DNA of 35,568 bases from Rhodospirillales bacterium (lineage in GTDB: Bacteria; Pseudomonadota; Alphaproteobacteria; Rhodospirillales; Defluviicoccaceae): positions 1 through 35,568 of the forward strand of contig JALOTH010000010.1 in the NCBI GenBank assembly GCA_025458035.1, written 5' to 3'. Below the pieces are notes generated by a model. It saw only the letters and a program-made list of their open reading frames with translations, was not told the origin of the DNA and ran no database searches. Positions 22,674-30,498 of this stretch are shown piece by piece (the first letter of the stretch is position 1; each line of letters opens with the position of its first letter). Both the position numbers and the translations under genes were made by a program.

Positions 22674-24448
22674 CACCGTAACTCCTCCACCGGGTTAACA
22701 CCGATCACGTTCAAGCCAGACGCGATGACGATGGCGGTGGCGCGCACCAGCGCAAGCCGGGCCAGGGTCAACGCCTCGTCATCGGGATTGAGGAATCTCA
22801 ACTCGGTATCCTCCTTGCCGCGCGTCCACAGAAGATGGAACAACGCCGCCAGTTCCTGCAGAAAGAACGCGATGCGGTGGGGTTCGTGAGCCTCTGCCGC
22901 CGCCTCGATGACGCGTGGCCAGCCCGCCATCGCCCGGATCAGATCGAGTTCGGCGGGATCGGCGAGCCGGTCAAGGGGCGCGGCGGCAAGCGCGGCGTCG
23001 GTCGCCGCCGCCGCCCCCAATGTCGCCTCCGCGTGGCGCATCACCGAACAGCAGCGGGCGTGCGCGTATTGGACATAGAAGACCGGATTGTCCTTCGACT
23101 GCTCGGTGACGGTCTGGAAATCGAACTCCAGCGGCGCATCGTTCTTGCGCGTCAGCATGATGAACCGGAACACATCGCGGCCCACCCGGTCGACGACCTC
23201 ACGCAGCGTGACGAAGGTGCCGGCGCGCTTGGACATGCGCACCGGCTCTCCCCCATCAAGCAGGGTCACCAGTTGGCACAGCTTGACGTCGAGCGCCCCG
23301 GCGCCGCCGGTCAGGGCGTTGACGCCCGCCTGCATGCGCTTGACGTAGCCGCCGTGATCGGCACCCCAGACGTCGATCATGGTTCGAAAACCACGCCGGA
23401 ACTTGTCGAGGTGATAGGCAAGGTCGGCGGCGAAATAGGTCCACGAGCCATCCGACTTCCTCAGTGGGCGGTCGACCTCGTCGCCGAATTGCGTCGCCCG
23501 GAACAACGTCTGCGGCCGCGGCTCCCAGTCGTCGGGCAGCTTGCCCTTCGGCGGTTCGAGCACCCCGGTGTAGAGGAGGCCGCGTTCGGCGAGGAGCGCC
23601 ACCGCCTCATCGACGCCGCCGCCCGCCACCAGCGCCCGCTCCGACGCAGTCACATCGAAGCGGATGCCAACGGCGGCGAGATCGGCCTCGATCAGCGCCA
23701 TCATCCGTTCGACGGCGAAATCGCGCAGCGCCGGCAGCCAGGCGTCCTCGGCGGCGTCAACCCATTGGCTGCCGTCGCGGGCGGCGAGCGCTTGCGCCGC
23801 CTCGATCAGGTAATCGCCGCCATAGGCGACCGCGCCCTCCGCCAGCAGGGTGGCGAAGTGGCCATCGGGGCGGGCGCCGACGGCAACCAGGTAGCGGGCG
23901 TACAGCGAGCGGGCCAGCGCCGCCACCTGCGCCCCCGCATCGTTGACGTAGTATTCGCGCGTAACCCGGTAGCCGGCCTTCTCCAGCAGCGAGGCCAGGG
24001 CATCGCCAACCACCGCGCCCCGTCCATGGCCGACGTGCATCGGCCCGGTCGGGTTGGCCGACACGTACTCGACGTTGACCGGCTCGCCACCCCCGATGGC
24101 GGAGGCGCCATAGGCGATGCCTGCGCGCAGGATTGCCGACACTTCCGCCCGCCAGATTTCCGGCTTCAGGCGCAGGTTGATGAAACCCGGGCCGGCGATG
24201 CTCGCCGCGCTGACGCCGCTCGCGGTGGCAAGATCGCCGATCAGCCGTTCGGCGAGGGCGCGCGGCGCCATCTTCGCCGCGCCAGCCAGAACCATCGCCG
24301 CATTGGTGGCGATGTCGCCGTGGGCGGGATCGCGCGGCGGCTCGACACTGATACGCTCCAGCGGCAAGCCGGGTGGCAGTTCGCCGGCGTCGACCCGCGA
24401 CGCGACCGCCATCAGCACCACATCCCGATATTGTGCAAAGAGGCTCAT
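22673..24448 (-). CDS. argS: Arginyl-tRNA synthetase
   Basis: A 591-residue class I synthetase that charges tRNA-Arg. The HIGH motif reads HVGH (138-141) inside [20 protein letters not shown]; the KMSKS-equivalent is [12 protein letters not shown] (404-415). An N-terminal Add-1 domain (about 1-100) and a C-terminal helical anticodon-binding domain with [13 protein letters not shown] are present. Length is normal (550-600). ATG 24448 overlaps the dgt stop in ATGA (24445-24448). Confidence 0.97.
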   Translation of the reverse strand: MSLFAQYRDVVLMAVASRVDAGELPPGLPLERISVEPPRDPAHGDIATNAAMVLAGAAKMAPRALAERLIGDLATASGVSAASIAGPGFINLRLKPEIWRAEVSAILRAGIAYGASAIGGGEPVNVEYVSANPTGPMHVGHGRGAVVGDALASLLEKAGYRVTREYYVNDAGAQVAALARSLYARYLVAVGARPDGHFATLLAEGAVAYGGDYLIEAAQALAARDGSQWVDAAEDAWLPALRDFAVERMMALIEADLAAVGIRFDVTASERALVAGGGVDEAVALLAERGLLYTGVLEPPKGKLPDDWEPRPQTLFRATQFGDEVDRPLRKSDGSWTYFAADLAYHLDKFRRGFRTMIDVWGADHGGYVKRMQAGVNALTGGAGALDVKLCQLVTLLDGGEPVRMSKRAGTFVTLREVVDRVGRDVFRFIMLTRKNDAPLEFDFQTVTEQSKDNPVFYVQYAHARCCSVMRHAEATLGAAAATDAALAAAPLDRLADPAELDLIRAMAGWPRVIEAAAEAHEPHRIAFFLQELAALFHLLWTRGKEDTELRFLNPDDEALTLARLALVRATAIVIASGLNVIGVNPVEELR

Positions 24449-25626
24449 GAGATCCGCGACTGCACGTCGAACAGCTTCTGGTGTTCATCGAGGGCGGCGC
24501 GATCGGTCATGCCGGCGATATAGTCGGCGACAACGCGCGCCGTTTCCGCCGTTGACGGCGCGCCGGCCCGGCGGCGCCATTCCGTCGGCAGGCACTCCGG
24601 CTCCGCCAGGAACAACTGGAACAAGTCCCGAATCAGTCGCCGCGCCTTGCTCGACATCCGGTTCAATTTGTAGTGCCGGTACATGTTGTCGAACAAAAAC
24701 GCCTTCAGCGCCCGGTCATGGTGCTGCATCGTCACCGAAAAGGCGGCCACCGGGACACCGGCGCACCGCACATCGTCGGGAGTGCGCGGCGCCAGCGCCG
24801 CGAGGCGCTGGCTGGTCTCCGCCAGCAGGTCATCGACCATCTGGCCGATCAGCCGGCGGACCGTTTCATGAATCAGCCGCGGCGTTGCGATCCCGGGAAA
24901 CGCCGCTTCGACGTGGCGGATCATCGGGCCGACCAGCGGCACTTCCTTCAGGTCATCGACGCTGAACAGGCCGGCGCGCAAGCCGTCATCGACGTCGTGA
25001 TTGTTATAGGCAATATCGTCCGCGAGCGCGGCGATCTGCGCCTCGACGGACGGCCAGCTATCGAGGCCAAGATCGTGGGCCGCGGTATACTCGGCAATCG
25101 CGCTCGGCAGTGGCCGGGTGGCGCCGGCGCCGGTGAGGGGGCCGTTGTGTTTGACCACGCCCTCCAGCGCCTCCCATGTCAGATTGAGGCCGTCAAACGA
25201 CGCATACCCCTGCTCCAACCGGGTAACCACCCGAAGGCTCTGGGCGTTGTGATCGAAACCGCCGAAAGGCGCCATCATCTCGCGCAATGCATCCTCGCCG
25301 GCATGGCCGAAGGGCGGATGACCCAGGTCGTGCGCCAATGCCAGAGCCTCCGCGAGATCCTCGTTCAATCTCAAGGCGCGGCAGACGGAACGGGCGATCT
25401 GCGAGACCTCGAGACTGTGGGTCAACCGGGTGCGGAAGAAGTCTCCCTCATGGCTGACGAACACCTGCGTCTTGTATTCCAGCCGCCGAAACGCCGCCGA
25501 ATGCAGAATGCGATCACGGTCGCGCTGGAAGCACGTGCGCGTCGCGCTTTCCGGCTCGGGATGCACACGCCCACGGCTTGCCCCGGGACGGCACGCGTAC
25601 TCGGCCAAGCCATCGGCGGTGTTCAT
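24445..25626 (-). CDS. dgt: dGTPase-like deoxyguanosinetriphosphate triphosphohydrolase
   Basis: A 393-residue HD-domain enzyme expected to hydrolyse dNTPs to deoxynucleoside and triphosphate, controlling nucleotide pools. Metal ligands are H70 in [15 protein letters not shown]99-D100 in [15 protein letters not shown], and a later Asp in [39 protein letters not shown] at the N-terminus is diagnostic of the dGTPase-like family. It heads the seven-gene minus-strand operon and diverges from erpA, 154 bases away. Its own ribosome site is weak. Confidence 0.95.
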   Translation of the reverse strand: MNTADGLAEYACRPGASRGRVHPEPESATRTCFQRDRDRILHSAAFRRLEYKTQVFVSHEGDFFRTRLTHSLEVSQIARSVCRALRLNEDLAEALALAHDLGHPPFGHAGEDALREMMAPFGGFDHNAQSLRVVTRLEQGYASFDGLNLTWEALEGVVKHNGPLTGAGATRPLPSAIAEYTAAHDLGLDSWPSVEAQIAALADDIAYNNHDVDDGLRAGLFSVDDLKEVPLVGPMIRHVEAAFPGIATPRLIHETVRRLIGQMVDDLLAETSQRLAALAPRTPDDVRCAGVPVAAFSVTMQHHDRALKAFLFDNMYRHYKLNRMSSKARRLIRDLFQLFLAEPECLPTEWRRRAGAPSTAETARVVADYIAGMTDRAALDEHQKLFDVQSRIS

Positions 25627-25698
25627 GGCGAAAAGCTACCGAGGCGCGTTGCGCGCGGCAACGCTCGCGTCGACGGCCGCGCCTCGCGGCCGCCGGTT

Positions 25699-25726
25699 TT
25701 GACAATTGCGCCGCGGTCCATACATA
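25699..25726 (+). promoter_or_regulatory. Candidate sigma-70 promoter of erpA–xth
   Basis: A perfect TTGACA (25699-25704) is followed after 16 bases by TACATA (25721-25726; ACATAA with 17). The region turns AT-rich just there. The predicted start near 25733 gives a leader of about 48 bases to the erpA ATG with GGGGAG upstream. Confidence 0.5.
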
Positions 25727-25780
25727 AATATAGCTAATTGCTTGGTATTCCCCCACGGGAAAACAGGGGAGCTGCGATCC

Positions 25781-26134
25781 ATGATGGCCGACGGCACCAG
25801 CGGCACCGATTTGATTACCGTCAGCGCCAGCGCGGCGCGCCGAATCGCGCAGTTGCGGGCGGCGGAAGCGAACGACTCCCTGATGCTGCGAATCGCCGTG
25901 TCCGGCGGCGGCTGCTCGGGCTTTCAATACGGATTTTCCCTGGACGATACGCGCAACGCGGACGACCACCTGTTCAGCCGGGATGGCGTCAGCATTGTCG
26001 TCGACGAAGTCTCCCTCGATCTCGTCCGCGGTTCGGAGATCGATTATGTCGAGGACCTGATCGGCTCCTACTTCGCCATCAAGAACCCCAATGCCGCGTC
26101 CACCTGCGGCTGTGGCTCGTCGTTTTCGGTTTAG
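25781..26134 (+). CDS. erpA: A-type iron-sulfur cluster insertion protein ErpA
   Basis: A 117-residue carrier that passes Fe-S clusters to apo-enzymes. The three conserved cysteines are C45 in SGGGCSGFQYGF and C109/C111 in STCGCGSSF. ATG 25781 (or 25784) has GGGGAG upstream; the frame is open back to 25706 but the start agrees with family length (about 110). It is divergent from dgt and 17 bases before xth, an arrangement I recall as common in alphaproteobacteria. Confidence 0.94.
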   Translation: MMADGTSGTDLITVSASAARRIAQLRAAEANDSLMLRIAVSGGGCSGFQYGFSLDDTRNADDHLFSRDGVSIVVDEVSLDLVRGSEIDYVEDLIGSYFAIKNPNAASTCGCGSSFSV

Positions 26135-26151
26135 GCGCGGATGGCGCGGCC

Positions 26152-26928
26152 GTGAAGGTCGCAACCTGGAACGTCAACTCGATCAAGGCGCGCCTGCCCC
26201 ATGTCGAGCGCTGGCTGCGGGAGGCCGGTGCCGACGTGGTGCTGCTGCAGGAAACGAAGGTCACCGATGAGGCCTTTCCCCGGCAGGCCCTGGAAGACCT
26301 CGGCTACAACGTCGCCAGCCGCGGCCAGAAAACCTACAACGGCGTCGCCATTCTCTCGAAGCAGCCGATCGACGTGCTCGCCGACGCCCTGCCCGGCGAC
26401 GGGGCGGACGAGCAGGCCCGCTACCTCGAAGCGTTTACCGGCGGATTGCGCGTCGCCAGTCTGTATGTCCCCAACGGCAACCCCGTGGACTCCGACAAGT
26501 TCGCGTACAAACTGCGCTGGCTGCGTCGGCTAGCCGCCCACGTCGAGGCGTTGCTGGCCAGCGAGGACGCCGTCGTTCTCGGTGGTGATTACAACGTGGC
26601 GCCCACCGACGGGGATGTCCACGACCCCGCCGGCTGGCGTGATGACGCGCTGTGCCGGCCCGAGTCACGGGCGGCGTTGCGTGCGGCAACGCACCTTGGG
26701 CTGACGGACGCCATCGCCGCGAAGCTGCCTGGCGCTGGCCATTATACGTGGTGGGATTACCGGCGTGCCGCCTTCGATGCCGATCAGGGCCTGCGCATCG
26801 ATCACCTGCTGCTGTCGCCGCAGGCGGCGGACCGTCTCGTCGATGCCGGCATCGACCGCGCGCCCCGTTCGTGGGAAAAGGCCTCCGATCACACGCCCGT
26901 ATGGTGTGAGCTGTCGGCGGCCGGCTGA
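26152..26928 (+). CDS. xth: Exodeoxyribonuclease III
   Basis: A 258-residue Mg-dependent AP endonuclease/3'-exonuclease of base excision repair. Conserved residues are N7 in TWNVNSIKARL, E34 in LLQETKV, Y105 in LYVPNGNP, D146 and N148 in LGGDYNVAPTD, D217 in RIDHLL and the D246-H247 pair in SDHTPVW. GTG 26152 is chosen because the frame before it reads through erpA and the protein starts exactly as the family does. Probably cotranscribed with erpA, 17 bases away. Confidence 0.95.
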   Translation: MKVATWNVNSIKARLPHVERWLREAGADVVLLQETKVTDEAFPRQALEDLGYNVASRGQKTYNGVAILSKQPIDVLADALPGDGADEQARYLEAFTGGLRVASLYVPNGNPVDSDKFAYKLRWLRRLAAHVEALLASEDAVVLGGDYNVAPTDGDVHDPAGWRDDALCRPESRAALRAATHLGLTDAIAAKLPGAGHYTWWDYRRAAFDADQGLRIDHLLLSPQAADRLVDAGIDRAPRSWEKASDHTPVWCELSAAG

Positions 26929-26977
26929 ACCGGCGATCATCGGCAGCGGTGGCCGGGATGCCTGCCGCTTTCGCCGC

Positions 26978-27526
26978 TCAACGCCGGCTGAAATCCGCGG
27001 GCAGCCGCGTCGCCTCATCCAATTGGGCACTGTCCAACTGCTGAGGGATCAGGCCGCGGACGCCGGACAGGTTCGCCCCGCACAGGTTGGCATCATCCAA
27101 AACCGCCGCCGACAACTCCGCGCCGTGCAGATCGGCCCCGTGCAGATCGGCATGGCTGAGATCGGCCTCGCTCAAGTTGGCATCGTGCAGATCGGCGCGA
27201 TGCAGATCGGCCCAGCGGAGATCGGCGCCCCGCAGATCGGCACGATGCAGGTCCGCCGCGTGCAGGTCAGCACCGTCGAGGTCGGCATGATCGAGCGCGG
27301 CGCGATGCAGGTCGACCTTGTGCAGGTCGGCATCGCTGAGCACCACCCCAACCAGAGCGCGGCCATGCAGGTCCCGGCCGTGCAGATCGGCGCGGCGCCC
27401 GGTTTCCCATCCCGACGCGACCCATTGGCGGTGCCGCTCAAGCACGCTCTCCATCGCCACGTCCGGCTTGGCGGCGGCGCGCGCCGATGCTGATGGTGGC
27501 GGCTGGCCCTGATCGTCCCGACTCAT
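26978..27526 (-). CDS. Pentapeptide repeat protein with periodic histidines
   Basis: A 182-residue protein. A 45-residue hydrophilic N-terminus (with LERHRQWVASGWETGRR) leads into 22 uninterrupted pentapeptide repeats (residues 46-155, A-D/N-L-x-x), then a 27-residue tail. Such repeats fold as a right-handed quadrilateral beta-helix, four repeats per coil. The fourth position of each repeat is His in repeats 1, 2, 5, 6, 9, 10, 13, 14, 17 and 18, so His recurs every 20 residues at 49, 69, 89, 109, 129 and at 54, 74, 94, 114, 134. ATG 27526 is chosen because the upstream extension is unlike the family. It has no signal peptide, so it is probably cytoplasmic. Qnr- or MfpA-like gyrase binding is possible but unsupported. 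It converges with xth. Confidence 0.88.
   Translation of the reverse strand: MSRDDQGQPPPSASARAAAKPDVAMESVLERHRQWVASGWETGRRADLHGRDLHGRALVGVVLSDADLHKVDLHRAALDHADLDGADLHAADLHRADLRGADLRWADLHRADLHDANLSEADLSHADLHGADLHGAELSAAVLDDANLCGANLSGVRGLIPQQLDSAQLDEATRLPADFSRR
27062..27391 (-). repeat. Tandem 15-base (60-base higher-order) coding repeat
   Basis: The 22 pentapeptide codon blocks form a 330-base stretch with 15-base periodicity and a 60-base superperiod set by the His-His pairs. The opposite strand consequently shows a spurious open frame with V-Q-I-G repeats. Confidence 0.85.
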
Positions 27527-28038
27527 GTCCCGTTCCCTTTCGGCGCCCGCCCGCTGTTTACCCTTCGCGCGCAGATCCTTTGCCGTCACTGGCAGTCTAG
27601 CCGATTCGGCCGCACGGCGGAACCCCGAGCAGCGGCGGCGGCGCGCACCGGGTGGGATCATCGCCGCGGCGCGCTGCCGCAGCCGCCCTTCCCGACTGCT
27701 GTGGCGGCACAACAACACCTGTGAGATAATCGCTACGGTCCCAAACCGCGGCCGGGAGCGACAACGGCTTGACGGATGCCGCCGCGGATACTGTTCAAAT
27801 ATTTGTTATTGCGAGATATATTGGGTATTCATCGGGATCGCCCCTGGCCATTGCTTGCGCGCTCGGCAAAGCCAAGTGTGTCGTTGATCCCACCGAAGCC
27901 ATACCCACCGCCGGTTTTGTCGGTTTACGCCACACAAGGCTGCGGCTATGAGTAGCCACAGGGGGCGGCCGGAGCGCTGCCGGACTTCCGCTCGCTGTAC
28001 AGATGAGTTCTTTGGGAACTTTCTGAGGAGGACCTGTG
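27527..28038. other. Intergenic region before the OmpA-like gene
   Basis: A 512-base gap without a convincing gene. Around 27795-27830 the sequence is AT-rich and holds the palindrome CAAATATTTG (27795-27804) and a weak sigma-70-like pair, TTGTTA (27802-27807) and TATTCA (27825-27830) with a 17-base spacer. This would give the OmpA-like gene a leader of about 200 bases. A strong TTGACG at 27769-27774 lacks a good -10 partner. AGGAGG (28026-28031) is the ribosome site of the next gene. Confidence 0.6.
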
Positions 28039-28878
28039 ATGAGAGTTTTGACGGGGCTTTCGGCGATCGGCTTGTCCGCCGCCCTGCTCGCCGGCTGCGC
28101 TGGCGTTACGTCGTCGAATTTCAATACGCAAAAACTGCCCGCCGATAAGACGTTCAACGCCTGCCTGGCGCAAGGCTTTCAAGACCTGAGCCGGACCACC
28201 TACAACGAAGGCAATTATACGCAGGCAGACGTCTTTGCCACGAAGGGCCGCGCTACCGCCGCCGGCAACCCGCCGGCGCCGTCCGAGGTCGTCCAGATGA
28301 ACGCCCCCGCCGACAAGGTGGGCGAACTGCAACAGGCGCGGACGCGCCTGATCGCCGGCCTCAATCGGCCAACGGCGAAAGCCGCGCCGTGCGATGCCGC
28401 CCGTTGTCAGATCCTCTACGAGTGCTGGCTGCATGAGCAGCAGCAGGCTTTCGATTTCCAGGCGAAGCAGGTCGCGTCATGCAAGGCCGGCTTTGAGGAA
28501 TGCATGAAGCGGCTTGAGTGGGAAGAGAAGGCTGCGGTGACGCCGCCGGCGAGCTTCCAGGTGTTCTTCGACTTCGACAAGTACAATCTGCGGCCCGAGG
28601 CGCCGGACGTGCTCAAGCAGTTCATCGCCTTCGCCAAGAAGGAGAACATCAAGAAGCTCCGCGTCGTCGGCCATACCGACACCGTCGGTTCGAAGGCGTA
28701 CAACCTCGGCCTGTCGCAGCGCCGCGCCGAAACGGTCAAGCGCTTCCTCGTGGATAACGGCCTGAAGGATGCCGAGATCACCACGCAGGGCGTCGCCTTC
28801 ACCGACCTGCTGGTGCCGACACCGCCGGGCGTGCCCGAGCTGAAGAACCGGCGCGCGCAGATCCTGTTCCAGAAGTAA
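28039..28878 (+). CDS. OmpA family lipoprotein (peptidoglycan-associated)
   Basis: A 279-residue protein. The lipoprotein signal ends LLAGC (Cys20), so it is anchored in the outer membrane by a lipid. Residues 21-170 form an uncharacterised helical region with six cysteines (42, 118, 123, 129, 148, 155). An OmpA-like domain follows, with FFDFDKYNLRPEA (176-188), GHTDTVGS (211-218) and NRRAQI (270-275), the peptidoglycan-binding signature. ATG 28039 is fixed by a perfect AGGAGG 7 bases upstream; GTG 28036 is adjacent. It resembles Pal but has a larger N-terminal part and is not next to tol genes. It is monocistronic, ended by a strong terminator. Confidence 0.9.
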   Translation: MRVLTGLSAIGLSAALLAGCAGVTSSNFNTQKLPADKTFNACLAQGFQDLSRTTYNEGNYTQADVFATKGRATAAGNPPAPSEVVQMNAPADKVGELQQARTRLIAGLNRPTAKAAPCDAARCQILYECWLHEQQQAFDFQAKQVASCKAGFEECMKRLEWEEKAAVTPPASFQVFFDFDKYNLRPEAPDVLKQFIAFAKKENIKKLRVVGHTDTVGSKAYNLGLSQRRAETVKRFLVDNGLKDAEITTQGVAFTDLLVPTPPGVPELKNRRAQILFQK

Positions 28879-28900
28879 GAAACCAGAAGCCAAAATCGGA

Positions 28901-28978
28901 CGGGGCGCCCATCGGCGCCCCGTTTTTGTTGCTCCCGGGCGCCAATCGGCGCCCCTTATCTTAATCCCGGGCGCCGAT
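28901..28978. repeat. Three iterated terminator-like GGGCGCC units
   Basis: After the terminator stem, a second hairpin GGGCGCC-AATC-GGCGCCC (28937-28954) follows, then a third half copy (CCCGGGCGCCGAT, 28966-28978). The units start about 32-35 bases apart, and the last two share CCCGGGCGCC exactly. They fill the convergent gap between the OmpA-like gene and the decarboxylase gene. Confidence 0.7.
28902..28928 (+). terminator. Rho-independent terminator of the OmpA-like gene
   Basis: A perfect 8-base-pair stem GGGGCGCC (28902-28909) and GGCGCCCC (28914-28921) with a 4-base loop, followed by G and TTTTTG. It lies 23 bases after the stop codon. Confidence 0.85.
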
Positions 28979-28979
28979 G

Positions 28980-30464
28980 TTACGAGTTGAGCAGGCTCTT
29001 GACCTGCGACGAGATCGCCCGCTTGCCGTTCGCCCGGTAGGCCTCGTGGTTGGCGTCGATCTTGCCGAGATCGTAGCGGTAGTTGACCATCAGCCCGCCC
29101 GACTGCTGGAGACCCCGCGGCGAACGGTCGCCCATCCAGTTCAGCCGATCGACGCGGGCGCCGTTGCTCAAGTGGAAATGCGCCACCGGGTCGAGGGCGG
29201 CACCGTCCGGCCGCTGCTCCCGCACCAGGTAGCGGGCGGCGAGCCGCATCAGGATCGGCTTCGCGATCTTGGCGATCGTCTCATCGCTGGCCCAGCCCCG
29301 CTCGTCGACCACCTGTTTCAGCCAGCCCTTGCCACCGCGCGCGACGCCCGCCGCACTCGCGATCGCCCGCCGCTCCGCCGGCAGCAGCAGCCCCGGATCA
29401 CCCTCGGCAATCAGCCGGCCGAGCCAGCCGCCGAACCCCGGGATCGGCGAGAGGGTGGCGAACGTCTTGACGTTGGGAAACTCGTGGGACAGCCGGTCGA
29501 CCACCCGCTTGATCAGGAAGTTGCCGAAGCTGATGCCGGTCAGGCCGCGCTGCGCGTTGTTGATGGAATAGAAGATGGCGGTGTCCGCCTTCTCCGGGTT
29601 ATGCACCGGCGCTTTCGGGTCGAGCAGCGCCTGCACGTTGTCGGCGATGCCGTTGACGAGGGCGACCTCGACGAAGATCAGCGGCTCGTTAGGCATGCGC
29701 GGATGGAAGTAGGCGAAATAGCGCCGGTCATAGTCGAGGCGGTTCTTCAGATCGTCCCAGCTCTCGATGGGGTGCACCGCCTCATAGGCGATCAGCCGCT
29801 CCAGCAGCGCGCCGGAGGCGGTGTCCCAGGTGATCCGCCGCAACTCCAGGAAATCGACGTCGAACCAGCGGGCGAGCAAGCCGCGCAGGTCGTCCTCCAC
29901 CGGCAGCAGTGACGGATCGCGCCGCGCCAGCGCCAGCAGCTCGGCACGCAGGTCGACGAGGAACTTGATCCCCTGCGGCAGACTGTTGAACTGGGTGAGC
30001 AGGCGGACGCGCGGCGCTTCCAGCGCGGCGCGCAGCGTCCGCTGCGCCTCCCGCCGCTCGTCCTCGCTGGTCGCCTGCTGCCAGAGCAGCGCCGCCTCAT
30101 CGAGGGCGCGATTGTCCACATCGAAGTCGCGGGCCAGGATGGCCAGGAAGCGTTCGCGGCCGGTGGCGTCGAGAGCGAGGTAGGCTTGGCCCAGCGCCGC
30201 CGCCCGCGCCCGTGCCGTCACCTCGCCGCCACGCGCTTCCAGGCAGGCGCGCATCTGTTCGCGCAACCGGCCGACGTCGTCGGCCGGCAGGTCGGGCCGG
30301 TCGCTCGCCTGCTCGGCGTCGTACTCGGTGCCGGCGATCACCTGCCAGCGGGCGCGCAACGACCGCAGCGCCTGGCGCAGCAGGCTGCCGGTTTCCTCGG
30401 CCTTCGCCGCCGGCGGCGCCGATGGGTACACCGTCGCTGGAAGATTTTCGCCCGCTACGTTCAT
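28980..30464 (-). CDS. Malonyl-CoA decarboxylase
   Basis: A 494-residue enzyme of the eukaryotic/rhizobial MCD family that converts malonyl-CoA to acetyl-CoA and CO2. The N-terminal helical oligomerisation domain reaches about 150. The catalytic domain has FHPRMPNEPLIFVEVAL (253-269), FYSINNAQRGLTGISFGNFLIKRV (split across 298-321), SPIPGFGG with Ser339, and HFHLSNGA with His431, matching the catalytic Ser/His pair of human MCD. No malonyl-CoA synthetase or malonate carrier lies beside it, unlike classic mat operons. It may instead regulate malonyl-CoA levels. It follows the NAD(P)HX repair gene by 34 bases on the same strand and is probably cotranscribed. Confidence 0.95.
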   Translation of the reverse strand: MNVAGENLPATVYPSAPPAAKAEETGSLLRQALRSLRARWQVIAGTEYDAEQASDRPDLPADDVGRLREQMRACLEARGGEVTARARAAALGQAYLALDATGRERFLAILARDFDVDNRALDEAALLWQQATSEDERREAQRTLRAALEAPRVRLLTQFNSLPQGIKFLVDLRAELLALARRDPSLLPVEDDLRGLLARWFDVDFLELRRITWDTASGALLERLIAYEAVHPIESWDDLKNRLDYDRRYFAYFHPRMPNEPLIFVEVALVNGIADNVQALLDPKAPVHNPEKADTAIFYSINNAQRGLTGISFGNFLIKRVVDRLSHEFPNVKTFATLSPIPGFGGWLGRLIAEGDPGLLLPAERRAIASAAGVARGGKGWLKQVVDERGWASDETIAKIAKPILMRLAARYLVREQRPDGAALDPVAHFHLSNGARVDRLNWMGDRSPRGLQQSGGLMVNYRYDLGKIDANHEAYRANGKRAISSQVKSLLNS

Positions 30465-30498
30465 CGTCGTCCACTCCCCAACCGAGACTCCTATAAGC

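Noticed and set aside
26765-27493. Plus-strand open frame with V-Q-I-G type repeats
   Set aside because: It is the exact antisense of the pentapeptide repeats; the 15-base periodicity creates it. No ribosome site and no family resemblance.
27769-27951. 60-codon open frame in the gap before the OmpA-like gene
   Set aside because: No ATG or GTG with a ribosome site, no recognisable domain, and mixed composition unlike neighbouring genes.
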